Of a stretch of 64,000 bases of DNA, positions 38,913-48,615 are shown piece by piece (within the stretch, counting starts at the first letter, position 1; the number at the start of each line of letters is the position of its first letter). Source of the stretch: an uncultured Clostridia bacterium (GTDB lineage: Bacteria; Bacillota; Clostridia; Christensenellales; CAG-917); NCBI GenBank assembly GCA_947589475.1, contig CANQBO010000002.1, positions 62,001-126,000 on the forward strand, written 5' to 3'. The notes beneath the pieces are model-generated. The model worked only from the letters and a program-made list of their open reading frames with translations. It ran no database searches and was not told the DNA's origin. The position numbers and the translations under genes are program-made.

Positions 38913-40118
38913 ATGGCAAAAGCTAAATTTGAAAGAACAAAGCCGCATGTTAACATCGGTACGATTGGCCACGTTGACCACGGCAAGACCACGCTCACCG
39001 CTGCGATCACAATGTACAGCGCGCACCTCGGCAAGGCTCAAGTCATGAAATATGACGAGATCGATAAGGCCCCCGAAGAGAAAGCGAGAGGCATCACGAT
39101 CAACACAGCGCACGTTGAGTATGAGACAGACAAGCGCCACTATGCGCACGTCGACTGCCCCGGCCACGCCGACTATGTCAAAAACATGATCACAGGCGCG
39201 GCACAGATGGACGGCGCTATCCTCGTCGTCGCGGCTTCCGACGGTCCCATGCCTCAAACACGTGAGCACATCCTGCTCGCACGTCAGGTCGGCGTTCCCT
39301 ACATCCTCGTCTTCCTCAACAAGTGCGATCAGGTCGACGACGAAGAGCTTCTTGAGCTTGTCGAGATGGAAGTTCGCGAGTTGCTCAACGAGTACGGCTT
39401 CCCCGGAGACGATACTCCTATCATCCGCGGTTCCGCTCTCAACGCGATGAACGCAGGTCTCGCAGGCAAATGGGACGATCCCGCGCTTAACGCTATCAAG
39501 GAATTGCTCGACGCAGTCGACAGCTACATTCCCGATCCTCAGCGCGACACGGATAAGCCCTTCCTTATGCCTGTTGAGGACGTGTTCACGATCACAGGCC
39601 GCGGCACCGTCGCAACCGGCAGAGTCGAGCGCGGTATGCTCAAGATGGGCGACAAGGTCGAGATCGTCGGTCTGCGCCCCGATAAGAAAGAGACGGTCGT
39701 CACCGGCATTGAAATGTTCCGCAAGCTCCTCGATTATGCAGAGGGCGGCGACAACATCGGCGTACTGCTCCGCGGCATTCAGAGAAACGAGATCGAGCGC
39801 GGTCAAGTTCTCGCAAAACCCGGCACGATACATCCTCACACCCACTTCACATCTCAGGTCTATGTCCTGACGAAGGAAGAGGGCGGACGTCACACTCCGT
39901 TCTTCGATGGATATCGTCCTCAGTTCTATTTCAGAACAACGGACGTCACAGGTTCCATCAAACTGCCCCAGGGCGTTGAGATGGTCATGCCCGGCGACCA
40001 CATCGACATGGAGATCACCCTTATCACCCCGATCGCTATCGAGGAAGGATTGCGTTTCGCTATCCGTGAGGGCGGCAGAACAGTCGGCTCCGGCGTCGTT
40101 GCAAAAATCATCGAATAA
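38913..40118 (+). CDS. tuf: Translation elongation factor Tu
   Basis: 401 aa. G1 [32 protein letters not shown] switch, [12 protein letters not shown], and NKCD. Delivers aminoacyl-tRNA to the ribosome. ATG 38913 has GGAGG about eight bases ahead. Only one tuf is seen in the window. Codon use is tighter than that of neighbours, as expected for a highly expressed gene. Confidence 0.98.
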   Translation: MAKAKFERTKPHVNIGTIGHVDHGKTTLTAAITMYSAHLGKAQVMKYDEIDKAPEEKARGITINTAHVEYETDKRHYAHVDCPGHADYVKNMITGAAQMDGAILVVAASDGPMPQTREHILLARQVGVPYILVFLNKCDQVDDEELLELVEMEVRELLNEYGFPGDDTPIIRGSALNAMNAGLAGKWDDPALNAIKELLDAVDSYIPDPQRDTDKPFLMPVEDVFTITGRGTVATGRVERGMLKMGDKVEIVGLRPDKKETVVTGIEMFRKLLDYAEGGDNIGVLLRGIQRNEIERGQVLAKPGTIHPHTHFTSQVYVLTKEEGGRHTPFFDGYRPQFYFRTTDVTGSIKLPQGVEMVMPGDHIDMEITLITPIAIEEGLRFAIREGGRTVGSGVVAKIIE

Positions 40119-40149
40119 CATTGTTCTTTCAATATGATATAAACATGCT

Positions 40150-40177
40150 CTACACGGCAGAACAGCCTGCCGTGTAG
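40150..40177 (+). promoter_or_regulatory. Hairpin between tuf and rpmG
   Basis: CTACACGGCAG (40150-40160) and CTGCCGTGTAG (40167-40177) form a perfect 11-bp stem. No T-run follows (GGTGTCGTATTG), so it probably protects the tuf 3' end or attenuates read-through rather than fully terminating. Confidence 0.6.
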
Positions 40178-40207
40178 GGTGTCGTATTGATTGGGAAGGA
40201 GGACAGT

Positions 40208-40372
40208 ATGGCTCAGAAAGGAGCAAGAGTCAAGATCGTACTTGCCTGCTCGGAGTGCAAGCAGCGCAACTACAATCTTTGGAAGAATAAGCAAAAGCAT
40301 CCCGATAGGATCGAGCTTAAAAAGTATTGCAGATTCTGCAAAAAGCATACCCTGCACAAAGAAACAAAGTAA
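40208..40372 (+). CDS. rpmG: 50S ribosomal protein L33
   Basis: 54 aa. Zinc-ribbon form with CSEC and CRFC pairs (residues about 17-20 and 41-44). ATG 40208 has GGAGGA ahead. Located directly before secE as in other Bacillota. Confidence 0.95.
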   Translation: MAQKGARVKIVLACSECKQRNYNLWKNKQKHPDRIELKKYCRFCKKHTLHKETK

Positions 40373-40396
40373 GCAAATTTTTAGGAAGGTGTTATT

Positions 40397-40705
40397 ATGG
40401 CAAAAAACAAGCCTGAAACCAATACCTCGACTTCAACGGCTCAGCAAGTGACGCCAAAGGCGAAAAAGAGCAACAAGAAGTCCGACAAACCCAACATCTT
40501 CAAAAGGATGTGGAAGGGGATAAAGGGCATCTTCTCGGAGCTAAAGAAGGTCACATGGCCGAAGGGCAAGGAAGTCGGCTCCAACACGGTGGTCGTACTT
40601 GTAGTTGTGGTGCTTTTCTTTGTCGTGCTGTTTGTGATCGACTATGTGCTTACGGGATTGCTGGGACTTACTACAAGCGGACAGTGGACACATCTTTGGA
40701 ACTGA
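40397..40705 (+). CDS. secE: Protein translocase subunit SecE
   Basis: 102 aa. Conserved amphipathic KRMWKGIKGIFSELKKVTWP followed by one membrane segment (NTVVVLVVVVLFFVVLFVID). The N-terminal 35 residues are a hydrophilic Ser/Thr/Lys-rich extension longer than in B. subtilis SecE (about 59 aa). Stabilises SecY. Confidence 0.95.
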   Translation: MAKNKPETNTSTSTAQQVTPKAKKSNKKSDKPNIFKRMWKGIKGIFSELKKVTWPKGKEVGSNTVVVLVVVVLFFVVLFVIDYVLTGLLGLTTSGQWTHLWN

Positions 40706-40715
40706 GGGGGTTCGT

Positions 40716-41255
40716 ATGGCAAATCAAGAAATACCAAAAGAACAACCGAAGTGGTATGTGATACACACATACTCGGGCTATGAGAACGCTGTCGAGCAGG
40801 ATCTTCGCAATATGGTCGAAAACAACGACTTGCACGAATACATCTACGACATCAAAGTCCCCGTCGAGGACGACATTGTCGAGAGGAACGGCAAAAAGAA
40901 GGTCATTCAGCGCAAGAAGTTCCCCAGCTATGCTTTCATCAAGATGATCTACACAAACCACGTCTGGTTTATGGTGACGAGGACGCGCGGAGTCACAAGT
41001 TTCGTCGGATCCGCAGGTCGTCCCATTCCGCTCACGGACGAGGAAGTGAGACGCATAGGGCTTGAGCAGATCTCCATAGAAGATTTCGACATCAAGCAGG
41101 GCGACAACGTCAAGATCATCAACGGCGCGCTCGAGGGCTTCATCGGAGTTGTGGATTCCATCAACGCGGAACAGCAAAAAGTCAAGGTTATTGTCGCATT
41201 GTTCGGAAGGGAGACGCCCGTCGACCTCGACTTTGCGCAAGTTGAAAAGCTCTGA
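40716..41255 (+). CDS. nusG: Transcription termination/antitermination factor NusG
   Basis: 179 aa. NGN domain begins WYVIHTYSGYENAVEQDL; the KOW domain near the C-terminus reads GDNVKIINGALEGFIGVVDS. ATG 40716 lies ten bases after secE with GAGGGGG ahead. Confidence 0.96.
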   Translation: MANQEIPKEQPKWYVIHTYSGYENAVEQDLRNMVENNDLHEYIYDIKVPVEDDIVERNGKKKVIQRKKFPSYAFIKMIYTNHVWFMVTRTRGVTSFVGSAGRPIPLTDEEVRRIGLEQISIEDFDIKQGDNVKIINGALEGFIGVVDSINAEQQKVKVIVALFGRETPVDLDFAQVEKL

Positions 41256-41310
41256 AAAGGGCATGCGGCGAATAGACCGCACATCAAATCAAAGCGCGTA
41301 TGCGCGGGAA

Positions 41311-41349
41311 GTGGGAGGCGGCAAATCCTTTATACCGCCGAAAGACCAC
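41311..41349 (+). promoter_or_regulatory. Leader hairpin before rplK, possible L1 or L11 control site
   Basis: GTGG(GA)GGCGG (41311-41321) pairs with CCGCC (41335-41339) and CCAC (41346-41349), with an internal purine bulge. A similar GTGGGAGG...CCAC leader is common ahead of rplK in Bacillota, where autoregulation by a ribosomal protein is expected. Binding partner is not proven by the sequence. Confidence 0.5.
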
Positions 41350-41366
41350 ATTAGTCAGGAGGAAAT

Positions 41367-41792
41367 ATGGCTAAAAAAATCACAGCAGTTGTAAAATTGC
41401 AATTGCCCGCAGGCAAAGCGACCCCGGGACCTCCCGTCGGTTCTACGCTCGGTCCTCACGGCATCAATATTTTGGGTTTCACCAAGGAGTTCAATGAAAA
41501 GACAAGCAAGGAAGCGGGACTCATCATCCCCGTGATCATCACAATATATCAGGATCACTCCTTCACGTTTGTGCTCAAGACTCCTCCGGCGCCCGTCCTT
41601 ATCAAAAAGGCAGTCGGCATCGAAAGCGGCTCCGCAGTCCCCAACAAGACCAAAGTCGCAAAGCTCACCAAAGAGCAACTGAGAGCCATTGCCGAGCAAA
41701 AAATGCCCGATCTCAATGCCGCAAGCATAGAGAGCGCAATGAGTATGATTGCAGGTACAGCACGCTCCATGGGCGTCACCGTCGAGGAATAA
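41367..41792 (+). CDS. rplK: 50S ribosomal protein L11
   Basis: 141 aa. [20 protein letters not shown] (Pro-rich hinge of the N-terminal domain), [15 protein letters not shown], and the C-terminal rRNA-binding part are all typical. GGAGG precedes the ATG. Forms the GTPase-associated centre. Followed by rplA after 12 bases. Confidence 0.97.
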   Translation: MAKKITAVVKLQLPAGKATPGPPVGSTLGPHGINILGFTKEFNEKTSKEAGLIIPVIITIYQDHSFTFVLKTPPAPVLIKKAVGIESGSAVPNKTKVAKLTKEQLRAIAEQKMPDLNAASIESAMSMIAGTARSMGVTVEE

Positions 41793-41804
41793 GGAGGGAC
41801 AGCT

Positions 41805-42497
41805 ATGAAACGCGGAAAGAAATATATAGATTCGAAAAAGCTCATCGACCGCACAAAGCAGTATGAGGGCGCAGAGGCAATAGCGCTCGCTCTCGAGACC
41901 GCAAAGGCGAAATTCGATGAAACCATAGAGCTTCATGTCAAGCTGGGCATAGACCCCCGCCATGCGGACCAACAGGTCAGAGGCGTCGTGGTCCTTCCCA
42001 ACGGCACGGGCAAAACAGTTCGCGTGCTCGCGATATGCAAAGGCGCCAAAGCAGACGAAGCACAGGCGGCAGGCGCAGACTTTGTGGGCGGCGAAGAGAT
42101 GGTGCAGAAGATACAGCATGAAAACTGGTTCGACTATGACGTCATCGTCACAACTCCCGACATGATGGGCGTCGTGGGACGTCTCGGCAAATTGCTCGGA
42201 CCTAAGGGACTCATGCCGAACCCCAAATCGGGCACCGTCACAATGGACATCACAAGAGCAATCCACGACATCAAAGCAGGTAAAGTGGAGTACAGAGTGG
42301 ACAAGCAAGCCATATGCCACGTCCCCTTCGGCAAGGCGTCGTTCGGACAGGAAAAACTCCTCGAGAACTACAACACGCTTATGGACGCGTTGCTCAAGGC
42401 GAAGCCGGCGGCGGCAAAGGGCGTCTACTTCCGCTCTATCAGCATTTCCACCACAATGGGTCCCGGCATCAAGGTGGTCTACAAGGTGAATGCTTAA
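41805..42497 (+). CDS. rplA: 50S ribosomal protein L1
   Basis: 230 aa. [20 protein letters not shown] and [19 protein letters not shown] are characteristic. Builds the L1 stalk. GGAGGG precedes the ATG. Confidence 0.97.
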   Translation: MKRGKKYIDSKKLIDRTKQYEGAEAIALALETAKAKFDETIELHVKLGIDPRHADQQVRGVVVLPNGTGKTVRVLAICKGAKADEAQAAGADFVGGEEMVQKIQHENWFDYDVIVTTPDMMGVVGRLGKLLGPKGLMPNPKSGTVTMDITRAIHDIKAGKVEYRVDKQAICHVPFGKASFGQEKLLENYNTLMDALLKAKPAAAKGVYFRSISISTTMGPGIKVVYKVNA

Positions 42498-42572
42498 GTT
42501 TATGCCTGAAAATTTCGGCGGCTTTGTTCAATTCGTTTGACAAAGCCCGCCGTATCGGGTATTATTATATCG

Positions 42573-42630
42573 TTCCTAAGACAGCAAGTGGCCAAAAGCC
42601 GTAAACGTATGTGCTTGCCGAGGATGACAG
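42573..42630 (+). promoter_or_regulatory. Ribosomal protein L10 leader
   Basis: TTCCTAAGACAGCAAGTGG (from 42573) and, after about 20 bases, GTGCTTGCCGAGGATGACAG (42611-42630) are the two conserved halves of the L10 leader found before rplJ in Bacillota, which binds L10(L12)4 and shuts down rplJ-rplL expression. A separate hairpin lies just upstream (42517-42527 with 42540-42551). Confidence 0.93.
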
Positions 42631-42647
42631 AAAAACGATTTTTTCGG

Positions 42648-42686
42648 TTGCGTCATTCCACGTCTTAGGGTGACGCAATTTATTTT
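42648..42686 (+). terminator. Attenuator of the L10 leader
   Basis: TTGCGTCA (42648-42655) and TGACGCAA (42671-42678) form the stem, followed by TTTATTTT. Placed between the L10 leader and the rplJ ribosome-binding site, it would stop transcription when L10 binds. Confidence 0.8.
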
Positions 42687-42700
42687 GATAGGAGGTAAAG

Positions 42701-43201
42701 ATGAATCAGCAGGTCCTCGAAGCCAAAAAGCAACAGGTCGAAGAGATCAAAAGCAAGATCCAAAGCGCGAAGGGAATCGTCATTCTCGACTATATGGGAT
42801 TGACAGTCGCTCAGGACACCGCTTTCCGCAAGGAGCTTAGAGAAAACGGCATCGACTACGCGGTGCTCAAAAATCGCCTTGTGAAGATCGCTTTCAACGA
42901 GCTGGGATTTACTCAGTTTGACGAAGCTCTCAACGGTCCCACGGCAGTTGCATTCTCTTCCACGGACGAAGTCGCTCCCGCAAAATTCATTTTGAAGAAC
43001 ATCAAAGCTCTCAACAAGATGAAGATCAAATGCGGCATGGTCGACAAGACTTATATGGACGAGAACGGTGTCAAACAGCTTGCGGATGTCCCGTCAAAGG
43101 AGATCCTGCTTGCACGACTGGTCGGCAGCATCGCTTCGCCGCTCAGCAAGCTTGCTATTTGCTTGAACAAGATAGCGGAACAAAAGGCAGAGCAAGCCTA
43201 A
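42701..43201 (+). CDS. rplJ: 50S ribosomal protein L10
   Basis: 166 aa. GIVILDYMGLTVAQDTAFRK and VLKNRLVKIAF match the L10 globular domain; the C-terminal helix that binds L7/L12 dimers ends EQKAEQA. AGGAGG before the ATG. Controlled by the leader directly upstream. Confidence 0.96.
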   Translation: MNQQVLEAKKQQVEEIKSKIQSAKGIVILDYMGLTVAQDTAFRKELRENGIDYAVLKNRLVKIAFNELGFTQFDEALNGPTAVAFSSTDEVAPAKFILKNIKALNKMKIKCGMVDKTYMDENGVKQLADVPSKEILLARLVGSIASPLSKLAICLNKIAEQKAEQA

Positions 43202-43261
43202 AATTTGCTCAAGCGGCGTAGCCGAAAAAATAAAAAAATAAAAAAATCGGAGAATAAAAAA

Positions 43262-43639
43262 ATGATCGATATCGAAAAATTCATCGCAGACATTGAGCAA
43301 CTTACAGTGCTCGAGCTGAATCAGCTCGTAAAAGCACTCGAAGAGAAATTCGGCGTGAGCGCAGCGGCTCCCGTCGCAGTCGCAGGTCCCGCAGCGGGCG
43401 CCGCGGCAGCTCCTCAAGAGGAAGAGAAGACCGAGTTCGACGTCGTCCTCAAAGAGATCGGTCCCAACAAGGTCCAGGTCATCAAGGTCGTCAAGGACGC
43501 AACGGGTCTCGGACTTGTTGACGCAAAGAAGGTCGTCGACGAGGCTCCCAAGACCGTCAAGGAAGGTCTCCCCAAAGATCAGGCGGAAGCGCTTGTCGCA
43601 AAGTTCAAAGAGGTCGGCGCAACTGCAGAGCTCAAGTAA
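43262..43639 (+). CDS. rplL: 50S ribosomal protein L7/L12
   Basis: 125 aa. N-terminal dimer domain ([20 protein letters not shown]), Ala/Pro hinge, and the factor-binding C-terminal domain ([20 protein letters not shown]). ATG 43262 with CGGAGA ahead; upstream in-frame codons have no ribosome site. rpoB, the usual next gene, is not here: a terminator ends the operon. Confidence 0.97.
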   Translation: MIDIEKFIADIEQLTVLELNQLVKALEEKFGVSAAAPVAVAGPAAGAAAAPQEEEKTEFDVVLKEIGPNKVQVIKVVKDATGLGLVDAKKVVDEAPKTVKEGLPKDQAEALVAKFKEVGATAELK

Positions 43640-43654
43640 TTTCCATCAAACGCA

Positions 43655-43693
43655 CAAAAAAAGCCATGGCTTGACGCAGGTCATGGTTTTTTT
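43655..43693 (+). terminator. Terminator of rplJ-rplL
   Basis: An A-run and GCCATG (43655-43668) pair with CATGG (43682-43686) and the T-run to 43693. Confidence 0.8.
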
Positions 43694-43725
43694 GTATCCT
43701 CTTAAACATTGTGTTTGAATAAGGC

Positions 43726-43753
43726 TTGACAATTTTTTTTCGGGTGATAAAAT
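43726..43753 (+). promoter_or_regulatory. Rubrerythrin promoter
   Basis: TTGACA (43726-43731), 16-base spacer, TAAAAT (43748-43753). The transcribed leader before the ATG is about 180 bases and contains no gene I can support. Confidence 0.65.
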
Positions 43754-43936
43754 TATTACGATAATCGGTTGCGCAAAGCATGGGGTGGAAAAAAGCTCAT
43801 CCGCAATGCGTTAAACGCGTCGGCGCGGGCGGCGGATGTCGGGACATTCGGGTTTTGCGGGGCGCGCAACGGAAAGCATAAAAATCGATTTTACGCGACA
43901 GCGCAAAAAATATTTATCAAAAAAAGGAGAACGATT

Positions 43937-44479
43937 ATGGCAAAGTATGTATGTCCCGTTTGCGGCTATGTTTATGAGGGAGAAAATCCTCCCGCGGTCT
44001 GCCCCATCTGCAAGGCGGCGCTCAAGAAGGTCGAGGAAAACGAGTTGGGTTGGGCTGCAGAGCATGTCATCGGCACAGGCAAGAAAGGCACCATCCCCGA
44101 GGATATTTATGAGGGACTCAAGGCAAACTTCGAGGGCGAGTGCACCGAAGTCGGCATGTATCTCGCAATGGCAAGGGCCGCGCACCGCGAGGGTTATCCC
44201 GAGATAGGTCTGTATTGGGAAAAGGCGGCATGGGAAGAGGCAGAGCACGCGGCAAAATTCTGCGAATTGCTCGGCGAACTCGTCTCGCCCTCCACGAAGG
44301 AAAACCTTCAGGCGAGAGTTTCCGCGGAAAACGGCGCGACAGAAGGCAAGACGAAGCTTGCAAAGCGCGCGAAGGAAGAGGGTCTTGACGCCATCCACGA
44401 CACCGTGCACGAGATGGCTCGCGACGAGGCGCGCCACGGCAAGGCGCTGAAGGGCTTGCTGGAGCGCTATTTCAAATAA
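43937..44479 (+). CDS. Reverse rubrerythrin (rubredoxin domain first)
   Basis: 180 aa. The N-terminal rubredoxin-like domain binds one iron through [12 protein letters not shown] and CPICK (residues about 5-32); the C-terminal ferritin-like four-helix bundle carries the di-iron ligands, including [17 protein letters not shown] and DEARHGKAL. Domain order is the reverse of classical rubrerythrin, the form used by Clostridia to reduce peroxide and oxygen in the cytoplasm. AAGGAG precedes ATG 43937. Single-gene unit with its own promoter and terminator. Supports an anaerobic lifestyle. Confidence 0.93.
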   Translation: MAKYVCPVCGYVYEGENPPAVCPICKAALKKVEENELGWAAEHVIGTGKKGTIPEDIYEGLKANFEGECTEVGMYLAMARAAHREGYPEIGLYWEKAAWEEAEHAAKFCELLGELVSPSTKENLQARVSAENGATEGKTKLAKRAKEEGLDAIHDTVHEMARDEARHGKALKGLLERYFK

Positions 44480-44500
44480 GAAACAAAACAAAATTTTTGC

Positions 44501-44532
44501 CCTTCGGAGTACGCGCTCCGAAGGTTTTTTTT
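44501..44532 (+). terminator. Rubrerythrin terminator
   Basis: CCTTCGGAG (44501-44509) and CTCCGAAGG (44516-44524), loop of six, then eight T. Confidence 0.95.
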
Positions 44533-44659
44533 GCGAAAAAATTTGATTTCGAGCATATCAAAGAGATGCCGAAGTTGAAAATTTTGTAAAAATATGGCGA
44601 AACGTCCGCACTTTTGGCACTTTATGGCGCAGTTTTCGTACAAAGTGCAAAGGTTTTTG

Positions 44660-44688
44660 TTGCACGTCCTTATGCATTATGATATACT
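44660..44688 (+). promoter_or_regulatory. Promoter of the Cys-rich repeat lipoprotein
   Basis: TTGCAC (44660-44665), 17-base spacer, TATACT (44683-44688). Confidence 0.65.
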
Positions 44689-44726
44689 ATGAAAAAAATA
44701 AAATTATATAGTTTTATGGTGGTCAT

Positions 44727-47700
44727 ATGAAAAAAAGGTTGTCCATATTGACGGTTTTGTTGATATTGCTCGGCGCGGCGGTCGCGCTTGCGGCATGCGG
44801 AGCCACACACGAGCACACTTTTTCCGAATGGGAGGAGAGCATCTCCGCCACATGTACGCAGGAGGGCGAGAGGATCCGCACTTGTACGGAATGCGGCGAA
44901 GTTGAAAAAGAGACCGTTCAAAAGACGGATCATACTCCCGTGACGGAGGGCGCGATCCCCGCTACGTGTCTGGACGCGGGGCAGAGCGGCACGGTCAAGT
45001 GTGACGTTTGTGGCACGACGCTTGAGCAAAATCATAGGATAGAGCCTCTCGGACACATCATGAGCGAGGGCTGGGAGCACGGCATCGAGGACTCGGAGGT
45101 GGCAGAACACAAGCATTATCATTTTCAATATTGCACTCGCGAGGACTGCGGCTATGTGAACAGAGTTTATTGTCAGCTCAAGGAGGAAGTCGTGCAAGCC
45201 ACGTGCGAGGCGGACGGCTTCAAGAGGCTGGAGTGCGATGTGTGCAAGGGCGGCGAAGTCGTCGAAATATATGAAAAGACGGGACATAAGTGGGGCGATT
45301 ATACCTTCGACCCCGAAAGCAAGACGCACAAGCGCGTCTGCGAGAACGACGAAAAACATATAGAGCAAGACAGTTGCTCGTTTGACGACAGCAAGTTTGT
45401 AGACGCCACCTGTACGGCGGCGGGCTACACCGTGCGCGAGTGCAAATATTGTCGCGGCGCCTACAACGTCATCTCCGAAAGCGCCCCCGCAAAGGGACAC
45501 ACATATGGCGAGTGGGTGGTGGATACGCAGGCAAACTGCGACCATGGCGGCAGTCAGCATAAGGACTGCAAAGATTGCGGGGATACCGTCAGCGAGGCTA
45601 TCCCGCAAAGGCAACATTCGTGGAGCGAGCCGTCTCTCGTCAAGTCCGCGACTTGCACCGAAGCGGGGCAAAAGAGAAGCGAATGTATCTACGACGACTG
45701 CGACGAAGAGAAGTTGGAAGAGCTTCCCATGATCCCTCACGACTATGACGTTTGGAAGCAAGTAAAACCCGCGACCTGCACAAGCGAGGGCGTTCAAGAG
45801 AGGCAATGCAAGCAATGTCCGCATAAAGAGGAGGGCATTGTGTCAAAGACGGAGCACATCAAAGTCGACATTCCCGCAAAGGCGCCCGATTGCGAAACTC
45901 CCGGCACCGAGGGCGGCGAGGAATGCAGCGTATGTCACACCGTGCTCAAACAACCGACGGAGGTCCCCGCGACAGGACACAAATACGAAGAGATATATCA
46001 TAAAAACGAGGGCGAGCGCACGCACTACCGCGAATGTCAAAACTGCGACTACAGACTTGTCGAGGGGTGCGATCCCACCATGCAAAGGCACGAGGCGACC
46101 TGCGTGGACGCGGGCTACACCGAGTACACCTGCCGCCACTGCTTTGACAGCTATCAAGAGGACGAAACTCCCGCAAAGGGGCACAGCCTATCCTCTCCCA
46201 CTCCCGTATATCTTGAAAACGGCGAGGACGGCGACCACGTGCATAAGCATGAGCAGGTTTGCCTGAACGCGAATTGCGAGCATAAGGTCGTCACGGAATG
46301 CAAAATGAACGAGGTGGACGTCATATCCGCCACTTGCACGACGGCGGGCTACAAAAAGCTGGTATGCCCCGAATGCCAAAGCGTACACGAGCAGGTGACG
46401 GAGGAAGCGCGCGGACACGTTTGCACATATTCCATAATGGAAGGCACATATCCCTACACGCACAAGACGAGATGTTTGAACTGCGATTTCGAGCAGACGG
46501 ACAGCTGTCAAATGACGTATGTCGAAAAGAAACCCACCTGCGTCGAGAAGGGCGAAACTCGCGGCACTTGCGCGCTTTGTCCGCGCAGTGTGCGCAGAGG
46601 CTATCAAGTCGCCGCGCTCGGACACAGCTACGGCGCGTGGGAGTACAACGGCGATATGGCGGAAAATCACACTCATCACCGCGTTTGCACAAGGGACGGC
46701 TGTACGGCTGAAACCGAGGGACATGAGCAAACGGGCGATTGTCACATAGTCACGACTCAAGATCTGCCCACTTGCGACAAGGCGGGCGGAAGCAAGACCG
46801 CGTGCGACATCTGCCTTACGAGCATATCCGAAAACAGCATAGAAGCGCTTGGGCACAGCTTCGGACAGTGGAGAGTGGACGATAAGACGAGAGAGCACTA
46901 TCACACCTGCAACAAGTGCGGCAAGGAAGAGAGGGAAGCGCACACCGAGATCGTCAACGAATACGAGGCAACCTGCGAGGCTCATGCAAAGAAAGTCACG
47001 ACATGCCGGTATTGCGCTTTCGAGCTTGTCGAAGAGGATACGAGCGATCCCATCATGGGACACAACTATCAAGTGGAGAGCTTCGACGCGACGGAGCACA
47101 GCGCGAGGTGCTTAAATTGCGGGGATGTGCAAAAGGGTGCGCACGACTATTCGAAGAGCAACATTTGCTCATACTGTCCGCACGACGGGCTGATATATGA
47201 AAGCATGGGCGCGCATTACATCGTCAAGTCCGACGACGCGCTCGCAAAATTCAGACCCAAAAAGATAATTATACCCGCCGAGCACAGCGCGGACGACAGC
47301 GTCGCAAGCTTGCCCGTGAAGGAGATCGCGCGTTCCGCATTTTTGGGCAACACATATATCGAGGAAGTCGTGCTTCCCGTCACGCTGGATACGATAAACG
47401 ACAACGCCTTTGTGAATTGCTCTGCGCTCAATAGCGTGTCCATAGAGGGCGAGGACTTAGGCGCGCTCAAGACGATAGGCATAAGCGCATTCATGAAATG
47501 TACTTCGCTCACCTCGTTCGAGGCGCCCGCTACGCTCGAGACAATAGGCGCAGGCGCGTTTGACGGTTGCATAAGGCTTGTGCACATCACAATTCACGAC
47601 GATGTGAAGTCCATAGGCGCAAACGCGTTTTCAAACACAGCATACGTCAACATCGACGCAAATTGGACGGGCAACGTGCTGTACATCGGCAAGCACCTCA

Positions 47701-48563
47701 TCAAGGGCAGGGTAGGCGTGAGCGACGGCGCGGCTGTGACCGAGGTCGAAGTGCGGGACGGCACCGTGTCCATAAACGCGTACGCTTTTGAGGGGGAGGC
47801 GATCGCTTCCATAATCTTGCCCGACTCGCTTTCCATCGTGGAGGCGGGCGCGTTCAAGGACTGCACAAGCCTCAAAAAAGTGGAATACAAGGGCGATATG
47901 GCGGGCTGGTTCAAAATCGACTTCAAAGATGAACTCGCATCTCCTCTTTATTATGACGCGGCGCTTCATATCGACTCGGCGCACGACAGGATCGTCATTC
48001 CAAACGGAGTCACCCGCATACCCGTGGGCACCTTCCGCGGCACAGGCATAACCGAGGTCGTCATACCCGACACCGTCACCTACATCGGCGCCGACGCGTT
48101 TGAGGACTGCGCCTCGCTTGCAAAGATAGAGATACCGACGTCCGTCACCTACATCGGCAAGGACGCATTCAAAAATTGCCTGTATTTCAACACTCCGAGC
48201 AATTGGACGGACGGCAACGCGCTGTACATCGACACCCACCTCATCGCTACAAAAGCGGACAAAGTGGGAGAGGAGTTCGTCGTCAAAGCGGGCACGACTA
48301 CGGTCGGAATAGAGGCGTTTAAGGACTGCGAGAAGCTGAAACACGTGACATTCGCGTCCACCGTCGTCCGCATAGGGGCAAACGCGTTTGACGGATGCAC
48401 TTCTTTGAGCAGTGTGACCTTTGAGGACAAGGAGAGCGGCTGGCTTGCGTCGGGACGCATCATGAGATTTGTGTCGCCGTCGCAAATTGCGGACCCCGCG
48501 ACTGCGAGAGCGCAATTCCACACCTACTACGGCGAGTGGAAAAAGTCCTCCTCAAAAGCCTGA
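44727..48563 (+). CDS. Giant surface lipoprotein: Cys-rich repeats followed by BspA-type LRRs
   Basis: 1278 aa. A signal peptide with lipobox LAAC (Cys about 24) predicts lipid anchoring outside the cell. Residues about 25-830 are a long series of imperfect units of 50-80 residues, each built around phrases such as ATCTEAGQKRSEC, a CxxC pair, and GHxYxxW, with many His and Cys. Each unit could bind a metal through its CxxC pairs, or form disulfides. From about 850 to the end are leucine-rich repeats of the BspA/LRR_5 kind (for example IAEVVIPDTVTYIGADAF-like units). Such LRRs mediate adhesion in gut and oral bacteria. Own promoter and strong terminator. Function is inferred only. Confidence 0.85.
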   Translation: MKKRLSILTVLLILLGAAVALAACGATHEHTFSEWEESISATCTQEGERIRTCTECGEVEKETVQKTDHTPVTEGAIPATCLDAGQSGTVKCDVCGTTLEQNHRIEPLGHIMSEGWEHGIEDSEVAEHKHYHFQYCTREDCGYVNRVYCQLKEEVVQATCEADGFKRLECDVCKGGEVVEIYEKTGHKWGDYTFDPESKTHKRVCENDEKHIEQDSCSFDDSKFVDATCTAAGYTVRECKYCRGAYNVISESAPAKGHTYGEWVVDTQANCDHGGSQHKDCKDCGDTVSEAIPQRQHSWSEPSLVKSATCTEAGQKRSECIYDDCDEEKLEELPMIPHDYDVWKQVKPATCTSEGVQERQCKQCPHKEEGIVSKTEHIKVDIPAKAPDCETPGTEGGEECSVCHTVLKQPTEVPATGHKYEEIYHKNEGERTHYRECQNCDYRLVEGCDPTMQRHEATCVDAGYTEYTCRHCFDSYQEDETPAKGHSLSSPTPVYLENGEDGDHVHKHEQVCLNANCEHKVVTECKMNEVDVISATCTTAGYKKLVCPECQSVHEQVTEEARGHVCTYSIMEGTYPYTHKTRCLNCDFEQTDSCQMTYVEKKPTCVEKGETRGTCALCPRSVRRGYQVAALGHSYGAWEYNGDMAENHTHHRVCTRDGCTAETEGHEQTGDCHIVTTQDLPTCDKAGGSKTACDICLTSISENSIEALGHSFGQWRVDDKTREHYHTCNKCGKEEREAHTEIVNEYEATCEAHAKKVTTCRYCAFELVEEDTSDPIMGHNYQVESFDATEHSARCLNCGDVQKGAHDYSKSNICSYCPHDGLIYESMGAHYIVKSDDALAKFRPKKIIIPAEHSADDSVASLPVKEIARSAFLGNTYIEEVVLPVTLDTINDNAFVNCSALNSVSIEGEDLGALKTIGISAFMKCTSLTSFEAPATLETIGAGAFDGCIRLVHITIHDDVKSIGANAFSNTAYVNIDANWTGNVLYIGKHLIKGRVGVSDGAAVTEVEVRDGTVSINAYAFEGEAIASIILPDSLSIVEAGAFKDCTSLKKVEYKGDMAGWFKIDFKDELASPLYYDAALHIDSAHDRIVIPNGVTRIPVGTFRGTGITEVVIPDTVTYIGADAFEDCASLAKIEIPTSVTYIGKDAFKNCLYFNTPSNWTDGNALYIDTHLIATKADKVGEEFVVKAGTTTVGIEAFKDCEKLKHVTFASTVVRIGANAFDGCTSLSSVTFEDKESGWLASGRIMRFVSPSQIADPATARAQFHTYYGEWKKSSSKA

Positions 48564-48579
48564 AATGAAAATCAATCAT

Positions 48580-48615
48580 AAAAATACAGCGCGATTTAAG
48601 TCGCGCTGTATTTTT
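48580..48615. terminator. Strong terminator after the repeat lipoprotein, usable in both directions
   Basis: Perfect 15-bp stem: AAAAATACAGCGCGA (48580-48594) with TCGCGCTGTATTTTT (48601-48615), loop TTTAAG; T-run on the plus strand. Confidence 0.93.

Noticed and set aside
40150..40177. Full terminator between tuf and rpmG
   Set aside because: The stem is strong but no T-run follows.
36198..40226. Long antisense frames over rpsG, fusA and tuf
   Set aside because: Mirror-image frames of strongly biased genes; no start signal.
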